NCBI RefSeq assembly: GCF_001514305.1
Contig: NZ_KQ949086.1
Coordinates: 175,427 to 239,426 of the forward strand
Direction of reading: 5' to 3'
Source of the DNA: Streptomyces dysideae
GTDB lineage: Bacteria; Actinomycetota; Actinomycetes; Streptomycetales; Streptomycetaceae
DNA length: 64,000 nt
Shown: piece after piece, positions 26,072 to 33,997 of the stretch
Numbering within the stretch: position 1 is the stretch's first letter
How the letters are laid out: each line of letters opens with the position of its first letter
Notes under the pieces: model-generated
Told to the model about the DNA's origin: nothing
What the model saw: only the letters and a program-made list of their open reading frames with translations
The model's database searches: none
Position numbers and translations under genes: made by a program

Positions 26072-26488
26072 TTGTCCATCGTCATCGAGCAGCCCGTCGA
26101 GGCCCGTCTCGTCGCCGCCGCGCCGCGGATGCCCAGCATCCCCGCGACCCTGCACTACGACCGGCGCGACCCGTTCGCCGTCCGCATGACCTTCCCGGCC
26201 CCGGCCACGCTGGAGGGCGTGGAGGTCTGCTGGACCTTCAGCCGCGAGCTCCTCACCGCCGGTCTGACCGACCCCGAGGGCCACGGCGACGTACGGGTGC
26301 GGCCCTACGGCTACGACCGCACCGTCCTGGAGTTCCACGCCCCCGAGGGCACCGCCGTCGTCCACGTCCGCAGCGGCGAGATACGCCGGTTCCTGGACGC
26401 CACGAACGAGCTGGTGCCGGTCGGGTTGGAGCATCTCCAGCTGGACCTGGACCATGACCTGGCGGAGCTCATGCGGGATGCCTGCTGA
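26072..26488 (+). CDS. SsgA-like sporulation/cell-division regulator (SALP), possibly SsgD
   Basis: 138 aa, exactly SALP size. LHYDRRDPFAVRMTF, VCWTFSRELLTAGL and DVRVRPYGYDRTVLEF match the SsgA/SsgB core that localises septation and cell-wall remodelling proteins. The start is TTG 26072, preceded by GGGAGCAGGCG; an upstream in-frame ATG (25946) would add 42 non-conserved residues. Context next to an ABC-F gene agrees with my recollection of ssgD, but this is not verified. Confidence 0.88.
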   Translation: MSIVIEQPVEARLVAAAPRMPSIPATLHYDRRDPFAVRMTFPAPATLEGVEVCWTFSRELLTAGLTDPEGHGDVRVRPYGYDRTVLEFHAPEGTAVVHVRSGEIRRFLDATNELVPVGLEHLQLDLDHDLAELMRDAC

Positions 26489-26516
26489 GCGCTCCGTCGG
26501 CAGCAGGGTGAGGTCC

Positions 26517-26556
26517 TTTTAATTACGTTGACGCCCCTCCAGCCCCTTCCTAGAGT
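26517..26556 (+). promoter_or_regulatory. WblC/WhiB7-like promoter of the second ABC-F gene
   Basis: TTTTAATTA (26517-26525), two bases, TTGACG (26528-26533), a 17-bp spacer, TAGAGT (26551-26556). An A/T tract abutting a good -35 is the known signature of WhiB7/WblC-dependent promoters of ribosome-antibiotic resistance genes. It predicts a 5' UTR of about 180 nt. Confidence 0.65.
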
Positions 26557-26593
26557 GTACAGCGGTTCTGTTGCCGTTGATGGGAGAAGGACG

Positions 26594-26605
26594 TTGCTCG
26601 TCTGA
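26594..26605 (+). CDS. Candidate tripeptide upstream ORF (fMet-Leu-Val)
   Basis: TTG-CTC-GTC-TGA preceded by GGGAGAAGGACG, a strong ribosome-binding site with no other use. Its stop lies 6 bases before the first arm of the leader stems, the layout expected for ribosome-mediated attenuation. Confidence 0.45.
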   Translation: MLV

Positions 26606-26611
26606 GGTCCT

Positions 26612-26699
26612 GAGACACCGCGTCACACACCACAGGTGTGTGCGCTGTGTGCGACCTCGGTGTTCGAGCCGTCCTCCAGAGCCGGGTCGCCGGTGTCTC
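26612..26699 (+). promoter_or_regulatory. Structured ABC-F leader (nested stems, putative attenuator)
   Basis: Outer stem GAGACACCG (26612-26620) with CGGTGTCTC (26691-26699), perfect 9 bp. Inside it CACACACC (26624-26631), loop ACA, GGTGTGTG (26635-26642), perfect 8 bp. CCTCC at 26673-26677 could alternatively pair with the ABC-F SD GGAGG at 26736-26740. Confidence 0.6.
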
Positions 26700-26745
26700 G
26701 ATACGCGTTTGCCCCTGATCGTTTCGAGCAACCGCGGAGGCACGC

Positions 26746-28371
26746 ATGCCTACTTCCATCACGTGTACGTCCCTCTCCTACGCCTGGCCCGACGGCACCC
26801 CCGTCTTCGAGGGCCTCGACGCCGCCTTCGGCTCCGACAGGACCGGTCTGGTCGGCGTCAACGGATCAGGAAAATCAACCCTTTTGAAGCTCATCGCCGG
26901 TGAACTCAGCCCGGCCGACGGCGCCGTGCGCGTCGCGGGCGAGGTCGGGTATCTGCCGCAGAACGTCACACTCGACACCGCGCTCAGGGTCGACGAGGCG
27001 CTCGGCATCGCCGCGAAGCGGGTCGCGCTGCACGCCATCGAGGCGGGCGACGTGGCCGAGGAGCACTTCGAGACCGTCGGCGACGACTGGGACGTGGAGG
27101 AGCGCGCGCTCGCCACCCTCGGCGAACTCGGGCTCGGCCACATAGAGTTGGACCGCACCATCGGCGAGGTCTCGGGCGGCGAGTCGGTGCTCCTGCGCCT
27201 GGCCGCGCTGCTGCTGAGCCGGCCGGACGTCCTGCTCCTCGACGAGCCGACCAACAACCTCGACCTGTACGCCCGCCGACGGCTGTACGAGGCCGTCGCG
27301 TCCTGGCCGGGGGTGATGGTCGTGGTCAGCCACGACCGTGAACTCCTCGAACTGGTCGACCAGATCGCCGATCTGCGTTCCGGCGGGATCACCTGGTACG
27401 GCGGCAACTTCTCGGCGTACGAGGAGGCCCTCACCACCGAACAGGAGGCGGCGGAGCGGATGGTGCGGGTCGCCGAGGCCGACCTGAAGAAGCAGAAGCG
27501 TGAACTGGTCGACGCCCAGGTCAAGTTGGCTCGTCGTAAGCGGTACGGCCAGAAGATGTGGGACCAGAAGCGCGAGCCGAAGATCGTCATGGGGGCGCGC
27601 AAGCGTGAGGCCCAGGTCTCCGCGGGCAAGCACCGGATCATGCACGAGGAGAAGCTCACCGAGGCCAAGGAGCGGCTCGACGAGGCGGTGGAGGCCGTAC
27701 GGGACGACGACGAGATCCGCGTCGACCTGCCGTACACGGCCGTACCACCGGGCCGTACCGTGCTCACGCTCCAGGACCTGGAGCCGGCGTACGGGGCACG
27801 GGTGGCGGGCGGTTTCGACCTGCGCGGTCCGGAGCGGATCGCGCTGATCGGGCGGAACGGCGCGGGCAAGACGACACTGCTGCGGACGATCGCCGGGGAG
27901 CTGGAGCCGGTGTCGGGCGAGGCGACGGCGCATGTCCCGCTGCGGTTCCTGCCGCAGCGTCTTGACGTCCTCGACGGGGAGCGGTCCGTCGCCGAGAACG
28001 TGGCCCGGTTCGCGCCGGGAGCCACCAACAACCGGATCCGGGCCCGGCTGGCCCGCTTCCTGTTCCGGGGCGCCCGCGCCGACCAGAAGGCGGCGACCCT
28101 GTCCGGCGGCGAACGCTTCCGCGCGGCGCTGGCCGCGCTGATGCTGGCCGAGCCCGCGCCGCAGCTGCTGATGCTGGACGAGCCGACGAACAACCTCGAC
28201 ATGGCGAGCGTGCGGCAGCTCACCACGGCTCTGGAGTCGTACGAGGGGGCGCTGATCGTGGCCAGCCACGACGTGCCGTTCCTGAAGTCCATCGGGATCA
28301 CGCGCTGGCTGATGGTGGAGGAGGGAGAGCTCAGGGAAACCACGTCAGAAGCTGTCGGGTATCCGGCCTAG
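26746..28371 (+). CDS. ABC-F family ATPase, probable antibiotic-resistance (ribosome protection) type
   Basis: 541 aa, duplicated ABC domains, no membrane segments. Walker A GVNGSGKST (about 37-45) and GRNGAGKTT; SGGES and LSGGERFR signatures; LLDEPTNNLD and MLDEPTNNLD. The linker (about 225-320) is long and basic (KKQKRELVDAQVKLARRKRY), the part that reaches the peptidyl-transferase centre in resistance ABC-Fs. SD GCGGAGG five bases before ATG. The upstream promoter and attenuator-like leader strongly suggest induction by translation inhibitors. It would bind the ribosomal E site and displace drug (family knowledge; drug class unknown). Confidence 0.93.
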   Translation: MPTSITCTSLSYAWPDGTPVFEGLDAAFGSDRTGLVGVNGSGKSTLLKLIAGELSPADGAVRVAGEVGYLPQNVTLDTALRVDEALGIAAKRVALHAIEAGDVAEEHFETVGDDWDVEERALATLGELGLGHIELDRTIGEVSGGESVLLRLAALLLSRPDVLLLDEPTNNLDLYARRRLYEAVASWPGVMVVVSHDRELLELVDQIADLRSGGITWYGGNFSAYEEALTTEQEAAERMVRVAEADLKKQKRELVDAQVKLARRKRYGQKMWDQKREPKIVMGARKREAQVSAGKHRIMHEEKLTEAKERLDEAVEAVRDDDEIRVDLPYTAVPPGRTVLTLQDLEPAYGARVAGGFDLRGPERIALIGRNGAGKTTLLRTIAGELEPVSGEATAHVPLRFLPQRLDVLDGERSVAENVARFAPGATNNRIRARLARFLFRGARADQKAATLSGGERFRAALAALMLAEPAPQLLMLDEPTNNLDMASVRQLTTALESYEGALIVASHDVPFLKSIGITRWLMVEEGELRETTSEAVGYPA

Positions 28372-28553
28372 CCTCGGGTGCACGCCCGAGGCCGCGGGAG
28401 CTCCTCGACGCCCCGGGCTCGTGCACGGCGGACCATCTCAGGAGGGCCACAGCATGACCACGAGGGTTTTGTCCGCGCGGGCCCGCCCTGCATGATGGCG
28501 AACCGGCGTCGCATCATGGACGCCGGAAGCCACCGCCGATACGGAGACCGGAC

Positions 28554-29330
28554 GTGCCCAGCAAGAAGGCCCTCATCCGCCGCCCCAGCCCGCGCCTCGC
28601 CGAGGGGCTGGTGACGCACATCGAGCGGGAGAAGGTCGACGTCGACCGCGCGGTCGAGCAGTGGGAGGCGTACGCGGAGGCCCTGCGCACGCACGGCTGG
28701 GAGACGATCGAGGTGGACCCGGCCGACGACTGCCCCGACTCTGTGTTCGTCGAGGACGCGGTCGTCATGTACAAGAACGTCGCGCTGATCACCCGGTCCG
28801 GTGCCGAGTCCCGGCGCGACGAGACGCCGGGGGTCGAGGAGGCGGTGGCCTCGCTGGGCTGCTCGGTGAACTGGATCTGGGAGCCGGGGACCCTGGACGG
28901 CGGCGATGTGCTGAAGGTCGGCGACACGGTCTACGTCGGCCGCGGCGGCCGCACCAACGCGGCCGGCGTCCAGCAGCTGCGGGCCGCCTTCGAGCCGCTC
29001 GGGGCGCGGATCGTGGCCGTACCGGTGAGCAAGGTGCTGCATCTGAAGTCGGCGATCACGGCGCTGCCCGACGGGACGATCCTCGGCCGCATCCCGCAGC
29101 TGGACGCGCCGTCGCTGTTCCCGCGCTTCCTGCCGGTGCCGGAGGAGTCCGGGGCGCATGTGGTACTGCTGGGCGGCGAGAAACTGCTGCTGGCGGCGAG
29201 CGCGCCCAAGACCGCGGATCTGCTGGCCGATCTCGGGTACGAGCCGGTCGTGGTGGACATCAGCGAGTTCGAGAAGCTCGAGGGCTGTGTGACATGTCTC
29301 TCGGTCCGGATGCGGGACTTGTACGCGTGA
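28554..29330 (+). CDS. Dimethylarginine dimethylaminohydrolase (dimethylargininase)
   Basis: 258 aa, normal DDAH size. Pentein-fold residues visible: PDSVFVEDAVVMY (substrate Asp/Glu), GTLDGGDVLKVG, catalytic His in VLHLKSAI, and nucleophilic Cys in GCVTCLSVR. Hydrolyses N-methylarginines to citrulline and methylamines. Start GTG 28554 after GGAGACCGGAC. Apparently a single-gene unit between the ABC-F and desaturase genes. Confidence 0.93.
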   Translation: MPSKKALIRRPSPRLAEGLVTHIEREKVDVDRAVEQWEAYAEALRTHGWETIEVDPADDCPDSVFVEDAVVMYKNVALITRSGAESRRDETPGVEEAVASLGCSVNWIWEPGTLDGGDVLKVGDTVYVGRGGRTNAAGVQQLRAAFEPLGARIVAVPVSKVLHLKSAITALPDGTILGRIPQLDAPSLFPRFLPVPEESGAHVVLLGGEKLLLAASAPKTADLLADLGYEPVVVDISEFEKLEGCVTCLSVRMRDLYA

Positions 29331-29440
29331 CCGAGTGAACGGATCATCGTCCAGCCCTGGGACCTGCGGTTCCGGGGCTGCTCGGTATGTCCGGGAAATC
29401 CCCGCGAAACACGGTCTGATCAGCGATCTTTACGACACCC

Positions 29441-29495
29441 TTAACCTACGGCTTCGTAACCTACGGTTTCGTAGCCTACGATTCCGTAAGTTAAC
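29441..29495. promoter_or_regulatory. Triple tandem 15-bp palindromic operator upstream of the desaturase
   Basis: Contiguous units CCTACGGCTTCGTAA (29445), CCTACGGTTTCGTAG (29460) and CCTACGATTCCGTAA (29475), each containing TACG-N4-CGTA. The outer ends TTAA (29441) and GTTAAC (29490) extend the whole array into a larger dyad. Looks like a cooperative repressor site about 50 bp before the start codon. Confidence 0.7.
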
Positions 29496-29546
29496 TTCAC
29501 CGCTCGCCGGTCACTACCGCTCGTGTCACGTCCCCCTGGAGATCCT

Positions 29547-30524
29547 GTGACGATCACGTCCTCTCACCTCGGCAGCCCGTCCACCGACTGGACCGACGCC
29601 CGCCTGCTGTACGCACTGGAGGAAGTGGTCGAAAAGGAACTCAACCGGCATCTGAAGGTCACCAAGGACTGGATGCCGCACGAGTACGTGCCATGGGGCG
29701 ACGGCCGCAACTTCCCCGGCTTCTTCGAGGACGGCGAGGCCTGGGAGAAGGAGCAGTCCAAGGTCACCGAGATCGGCCGGATCGCCCTGGTCGTCAACCT
29801 GCTGACCGAGGACAACCTGCCCAGCTACCACCACGAGATCGCCTCGCTCTTCGGCCGTGACGGCGCCTGGGGTACCTGGGTGCACCGCTGGACCGCCGAG
29901 GAGGGCCGGCACGGCATCGTGATGCGTGACTACCTCCTCACCTCGCGCGCGGTGGACCCGGACAAGCTGGAGCAGTTCCGGATGGCTCACATGAGCGAGG
30001 GCTTCGAGTCGGACAACCGGCACTCGATGCTGCACTCGGTGGCCTACGTCGCCTTCCAGGAGCTGGCGACCCGCGTCTCGCACCGCAACACCGGCCACCA
30101 GTCCGGGGACCCGGTCTGCGACCGCATGCTGGCCCGCATCGCGACCGACGAGAACCTGCACATGGTCTTCTACCGGAACCTGCTGAAGGCGGCCTTCGAC
30201 CTCGCGCCCGACCTGACGATGCAGGCGGTGCGCGACGTGATCGTGAACTTCCGTATGCCCGGGCACGGCATGCCCGGCTTCGAGCGGGCCGCCGCGCAGA
30301 TGGCGATCGGCGAGATCTACAACATGCGCATCCACCACGACGACGTCATCCAGCCCGTCCTGCGCTTCCTGAAGGTCCTGGACATCGACGGCCTCGGCCC
30401 GGAGGGTCTGAAGGCGCAGGAGGAGCTCGGTCTGTACATGGGCGGCCTGGACGCGGAGGCCTCGAAGTTCGACGAGAAGCTGGCGGCGCGCAAGGCGCGG
30501 ATGGCGGCGCGCGCCGGAGGCTGA
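29547..30524 (+). CDS. Acyl-[acyl-carrier-protein] desaturase (soluble diiron)
   Basis: 325 aa. Diiron-ligand regions in four-helix bundle order: NLLTEDNLPSYHHEI, TAEEGRHGIVMRDYL and IATDENLHMVFYRN; typical of ferritin-like class II desaturases inserting a double bond into acyl-ACP or acyl-CoA. Start GTG 29547 (after CTGGAG) chosen over in-frame GTG 29523, which has no good SD. The triple operator upstream implies tight lipid-linked repression. Confidence 0.92.
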   Translation: MTITSSHLGSPSTDWTDARLLYALEEVVEKELNRHLKVTKDWMPHEYVPWGDGRNFPGFFEDGEAWEKEQSKVTEIGRIALVVNLLTEDNLPSYHHEIASLFGRDGAWGTWVHRWTAEEGRHGIVMRDYLLTSRAVDPDKLEQFRMAHMSEGFESDNRHSMLHSVAYVAFQELATRVSHRNTGHQSGDPVCDRMLARIATDENLHMVFYRNLLKAAFDLAPDLTMQAVRDVIVNFRMPGHGMPGFERAAAQMAIGEIYNMRIHHDDVIQPVLRFLKVLDIDGLGPEGLKAQEELGLYMGGLDAEASKFDEKLAARKARMAARAGG

Positions 30525-30915
30525 CACTCCGGCCTGTTGTAGCGGTCTACGGCCCTCCCCTGCGGCGCAACGGTGCCCGCAGGGGGTCGGGGACTGCTCT
30601 TGAGTGAGTGTCCAGGGGCACGGTGCCGCTCCCGTGGGCGGCGTCGGGAAAGCTGACTTGGAGCGGCAGGTCTCCCGGCTGACGGAGCGGGCCGCGAAGG
30701 CCGGTCACCGTGTGGTGCGCGTGGAGTCGGAGATCGGCTCCGGGATGAACGGCTCCGGGACGAAGTCTCGCCGTCTGCTGGCCGATCCACAGGTGACTTG
30801 CGTGGTGGAGCAGAGGACCGGCTCGGCAGGATGAACACGCGGTCCGTGTCGGCGGACGGGCGGGAGCTCGCCGTCACCGGGCAGGATGTGCAAGTCCCGG
30901 CCGGGACACGGCGGT
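30525..30915. other. 391-bp region holding decayed sequence
   Basis: Besides the IS607 remnant, the end (about 30830-30934, plus strand, frame ending VPAGTRRFSVTYA then stop) looks like the C-terminus of a lost beta-rich protein. It runs into the 3' end of the convergent wbl gene. No complete gene seen. Confidence 0.5.
30604..30834 (+). pseudogene. Remnant of an IS607-type serine recombinase (TnpA)
   Basis: KADLERQVSRLTERAAKAGH followed by RVVRVESEIGSGMNG and SRRLLADPQVT matches the catalytic-domain middle of IS607 TnpA. The N-terminal MerR-like HTH and active serine segment are missing, and the frame breaks after CVVEQ (a shifted frame continues EDRLGRMN). No tnpB is present. Confidence 0.75.
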
Positions 30916-31161
30916 TCAGCGTGACGTACGCCTGAGCTCCAGCCGTTCCTTCTCAGACAGGCCGCCCCAGACGCCGAAGCGCTCGTCGTTGGTGAGGGCG
31001 TACTCGAGACAGGCGGGGCGCATCTCGCACATACCGCAGATGCGCTTCGCCTCACGCACCGAACTCCCGGGCTCGGGAAAGAAGAAGTCCGCTCCGGTCT
31101 GTGCGCACAGCGCCTGGGCCTGCCAGGCCGGGGCGGCCGGCGTGATCGTTTCGATGTGCAT
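30916..31161 (-). CDS. WhiB-like (Wbl) iron-sulfur transcription factor
   Basis: 81 aa from ATG 31161 (MHIETITPAAPAW); an ATG 39 nt upstream adds non-conserved residues. Four cluster cysteines at 19, 42, 45 and 51 (C-x22-C-x2-C-x5-C), then the GVWGG turn (63-67) and basic tail KERLELRRTSR. Binds a [4Fe-4S] cluster and probably the primary sigma factor. No AT-hook, so it is not WblC/WhiB7 itself. Confidence 0.92.
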   Translation of the reverse strand: MHIETITPAAPAWQAQALCAQTGADFFFPEPGSSVREAKRICGMCEMRPACLEYALTNDERFGVWGGLSEKERLELRRTSR

Positions 31162-31323
31162 GAGTGTGATGGTGCCGGGCCGCGAAAAACGTTCGATCAA
31201 CGCGGGATCAACGCCGTACCGGCGGGCCTCCGGCCGCCCCGATGCTGCCCCGCCGCGCGCCCGTTCGCACGGCGGCGCGCGGCACGGCCGCCGGATTCTC
31301 CCGGCGGCCGCGGATGACGGCGG

Positions 31324-31771
31324 TCACCTCTGCGGCGGCGCGCTCCTGATCACCGCGAAGCGTGCGCCGTAGGGGTCCTCCAGCTTGGCGATACGGCCGA
31401 CTCCCTCGATGTCGGTGGCGGGCATACGGACCTTGCCGCCCCCGTGCCTGCGCGGTGCCGACCGCCGTGTCGGTGTCGTCGACCTCGAAGTACGGCAGCC
31501 AGTAAGGGCCGGAGCCGGCCTCCGTGGGGTCGTCGGCCAGGGGCACCAGGCCGCCGAACATGGCGTCCTCGTCCGTCCCGGCCGGATTGACGCAGGTGTA
31601 GACGCCGTCTGGGAAGGGCATGGCCGAGGTCTCCCAGCCGAACACGGAGTGGTGGAAGGCGGCGGCCCGGGCGATGTCCGCGGTGTACAGCTCGGCCCAG
31701 CACAGCGAGCCGGGGTCGCCCACCAGGTCGACGCCCTTGAGCCGGGCCGGCTGCCAGATCCCGAAGGGCAC
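31324..31771 (-). pseudogene. VOC/glyoxalase-like protein, N-terminally truncated and frameshifted
   Basis: What remains is the second half of a two-domain VOC protein: PFGIWQPARLKGVDLVGDPG, SLCWAELYTADIARAAAFHH, then after a break KVRMPATDIEGVGRIAKLED. The break is one extra C in the run 31439-31443. The first domain and start are missing at about 31771, where unrelated sequence abuts. Confidence 0.8.
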
Positions 31772-31779
31772 GCCCGCGT

Positions 31780-31944
31780 GGTCGACTCCCCGACGACCAG
31801 CGCGCCGAGCTGCACCGACTCCTGCGGCGGCTGCGGGAGGACGGCTGGGCCGGCCTGCTGATCGACGGCGAGTATCCGGACGCGGAGTCCCGGACGATGC
31901 TGCTCGACCAGGCGCTGCTGTCCCTGGCGGCGCCGGCGTCCTAG
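31780..31944 (+). pseudogene. C-terminal fragment of an unrecognised gene
   Basis: Open frame LPDDQRAELHRLLRRLREDG followed by WAGLLIDGEYPDAES and LLDQALLSLAAPAS then TAG 31942-31944. Good codon bias but no start; the 5' part is cut at the junction with the divergent VOC fragment. Confidence 0.5.
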
Positions 31945-32978
31945 GCGGAGGTGCGGCGTATCAGCGTGGTCGGCAGGACCACGCTCGACGGCGTGCCGAC
32001 CACACCCCCCGCCGGGTTGCGACGGTCGAGGCCCCGTAGCAGCAGCCGGGCCATCAACCGGCCCATCTCCTCGATGTCCTGACGGATCGTCGTGAGCGGT
32101 GGGTCGGTCTGTTCCGCGACCGGCAGCATGTCGTCGAAGCCGATCACGGCGACGTCGTCGGGCACCCGCCGCCCGGACGCCCGCAGCACACGCAGGGCGC
32201 CCGCGGCGGAGAGGTCGTTCGCGGCGAACACGGCGTCCAGGTCCGGGCACCTGCCGAGAAGTTCACGCATCGCCCGCTCGCCCCCGGCCGGAGTGAAGTC
32301 GCCCTCCGCGATCAACCGCGGGTCGGCGTCCACCATGACGTCCCGGTACCCGTCGAGCCGGTCCGCCGCGGACGTCTGGTCGAGGGCGCCGGTGATGTGC
32401 GCGATACGGGTGCGGCCGAGGCCGGCGAGATGGCGTACGGCCTCACGGGCACCGCCCCGGTTGTCGCTGTCGACGTACACCACCCCGCGCCGGTCTCCGC
32501 TCCAGCCGGGCCGCCCGCCGAACACCGTGGGGACACCGGCCCGCTGGATCAGCCCGGGCAGTGGATCGTCGAGGTGCAGGGAGAAGACGAGGGCGCCGTC
32601 GACATGGCCACCGGCAAGGTAGCGGGCGACCCGGGCGTGATCGTCGCGGCCCTCCGTCAGCAGCAGCACGAGCTGGTTGTCGTAGGCGGTCAACTCCTTG
32701 CTGATGCCGCGGAGTTGCAGCCCGAAGAAGGGGTCGGCGAAGACGCGGCTCTCCGGCTCGGCCACCACGACGGCGACGGCGTCGTGCCGCCGCGTCACCA
32801 GACTGCGGGCGGCCTGATTGGGCACGTACCCGAGCTCCTCGACCGCCCGCCGCACCCGCTCGACGAGCGGTTCCCGCACCCCTTCCCCACCGTTGACCAC
32901 CCGGGACACGGTGGCCCGCGACACCCCGGCCCGGGCGGCCACGGCCTCCAGCGTGGGACGTGGTGCGGTTTCGGTCAC
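31941..32978 (-). CDS. LacI family transcriptional repressor
   Basis: 345 aa from GTG 32978. HTH LEAVAARAGVSRATVSRVVN with hinge region to about residue 60, then a periplasmic-binding-type sugar domain (AVVVAEPESRVFADPF, FAANDLSAAGALRVLR, IGFDDMLPVAEQTDPPLTTI). A perfect palindrome upstream (33036-33047) is its likely operator. The regulated gene is probably the divergent 33121 gene; ligand probably a sugar, unknown. Confidence 0.92.
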   Translation of the reverse strand: MTETAPRPTLEAVAARAGVSRATVSRVVNGGEGVREPLVERVRRAVEELGYVPNQAARSLVTRRHDAVAVVVAEPESRVFADPFFGLQLRGISKELTAYDNQLVLLLTEGRDDHARVARYLAGGHVDGALVFSLHLDDPLPGLIQRAGVPTVFGGRPGWSGDRRGVVYVDSDNRGGAREAVRHLAGLGRTRIAHITGALDQTSAADRLDGYRDVMVDADPRLIAEGDFTPAGGERAMRELLGRCPDLDAVFAANDLSAAGALRVLRASGRRVPDDVAVIGFDDMLPVAEQTDPPLTTIRQDIEEMGRLMARLLLRGLDRRNPAGGVVGTPSSVVLPTTLIRRTSA

Positions 32979-33035
32979 TGCGGGGCTCCTCACCGGCGGT
33001 TGCCGATCAGGATAGCTCCGGACCGATGCCGTGGT

Positions 33036-33047
33036 GAGAGCGCTCTC
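33036..33047. promoter_or_regulatory. LacI-type palindromic operator
   Basis: GAGAGCGCTCTC, a perfect 12-bp palindrome with the central CG step typical of LacI sites, between the LacI gene and the divergent hypothetical gene. Confidence 0.6.
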
Positions 33048-33120
33048 GCCGCCCCGGAAAAGGGCGTTGCGCGGCGGGACGCGGTCCGCGAAGATCGCCG
33101 CATGACGATGAGAAAGGCCC

Positions 33121-33981
33121 ATGGCCGCTGAGCGCCTGGCGCCATACGCCCGGCTCCCCCGGCCGTACCGGCAGCAGACCGTCCTGCACAGCACCGTTGA
33201 TGCGTTCGGCCGCGCGCACTGGCTGCTGCGCGCCCCGACCGCACCGAGGGACCTGTACGACGCCGTGGTCGTCACCGTCGAGGACGGTCGCCCGTACGAG
33301 ACACATCTCGGTTCCGTGCAGGCCCGGTTCCCCAAGCTGGACGCCCTGCCCGACGGCGGCTTCGTGGTTGCCGACAGCCGCACCCGCGCCGGCACGGATC
33401 AGGTCCAGGTCTTCGACGCGCTGGGGCGCCCGTCCTGGGGCTTCACGGTCGGGGACGGCATCGAGCATCTGCTGGGCGACGAGTCCGGCAACCTGTGGGT
33501 GGGGTACTTCGACGAGGGGGTCTTCGGCGACCCGCTCAGCGCACCCTGCGTGCGGTGCTGGAGCCAGACGGGGGCGCCCGTCTGGGAGTACCGCCCGCAG
33601 CCCGGGGAGCGCCACCCGGTGGACTGCTACGCCCTCAACGTGGACCGGCGCGCGGCCTGGGCCTACCCGTACACGGAGTTCCCGCTGATCGAGGCGCGGG
33701 AGGGGCGGCCCGCGCGGGTGCGCGGCACGCCGGTCAGAGGGGCGAAGGGCCTCGCCGTGCACGGGGACCGGGTGCTCTTCTTCGGCGGGTACCGGAACGG
33801 CCGGGACCGCGTCCACGACTGCCGGCTCACCGAGACGTCCGTCGAATCCGTGGCCGAACGCCGCCTCGCCCGTCCCGACGGAGGCACGCTCGGCAGCTGC
33901 CGCGTCGTCTGCCGCGGCCCTCGGCTGTACGTCCAGGAGAAGCCGTGCACGGAATGGAACGTGCTCGACATCGCGGGCTGA
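33121..33981 (+). CDS. Hypothetical beta-propeller-like protein
   Basis: 286 aa, no signal peptide. Repeating beta strands with motifs such as LDALPDGGFVVADS, VQVFDALGRPSWGFTVGDG, HLLGDESGNLWVGYFDEG and GLAVHGDRVLFFGGYRNG suggest a WD/NHL-like propeller. Faces the LacI gene across its operator, so it may be in that regulon. I do not recognise the family. Confidence 0.78.
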   Translation: MAAERLAPYARLPRPYRQQTVLHSTVDAFGRAHWLLRAPTAPRDLYDAVVVTVEDGRPYETHLGSVQARFPKLDALPDGGFVVADSRTRAGTDQVQVFDALGRPSWGFTVGDGIEHLLGDESGNLWVGYFDEGVFGDPLSAPCVRCWSQTGAPVWEYRPQPGERHPVDCYALNVDRRAAWAYPYTEFPLIEAREGRPARVRGTPVRGAKGLAVHGDRVLFFGGYRNGRDRVHDCRLTETSVESVAERRLARPDGGTLGSCRVVCRGPRLYVQEKPCTEWNVLDIAG

Positions 33982-33997
33982 GCCGCCGGATCACCTC

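Noticed and set aside
26571..26903. A 110-codon frame through the ABC-F leader into the gene
   Set aside because: No SD for its start, poor codon use, and it overlaps the ABC-F start in another frame.
3004..28371. Treating both ABC-F proteins as membrane transporter ATPases
   Set aside because: Both have duplicated ABC domains with an inter-domain linker and no permease partner, which is ABC-F, not a transporter.
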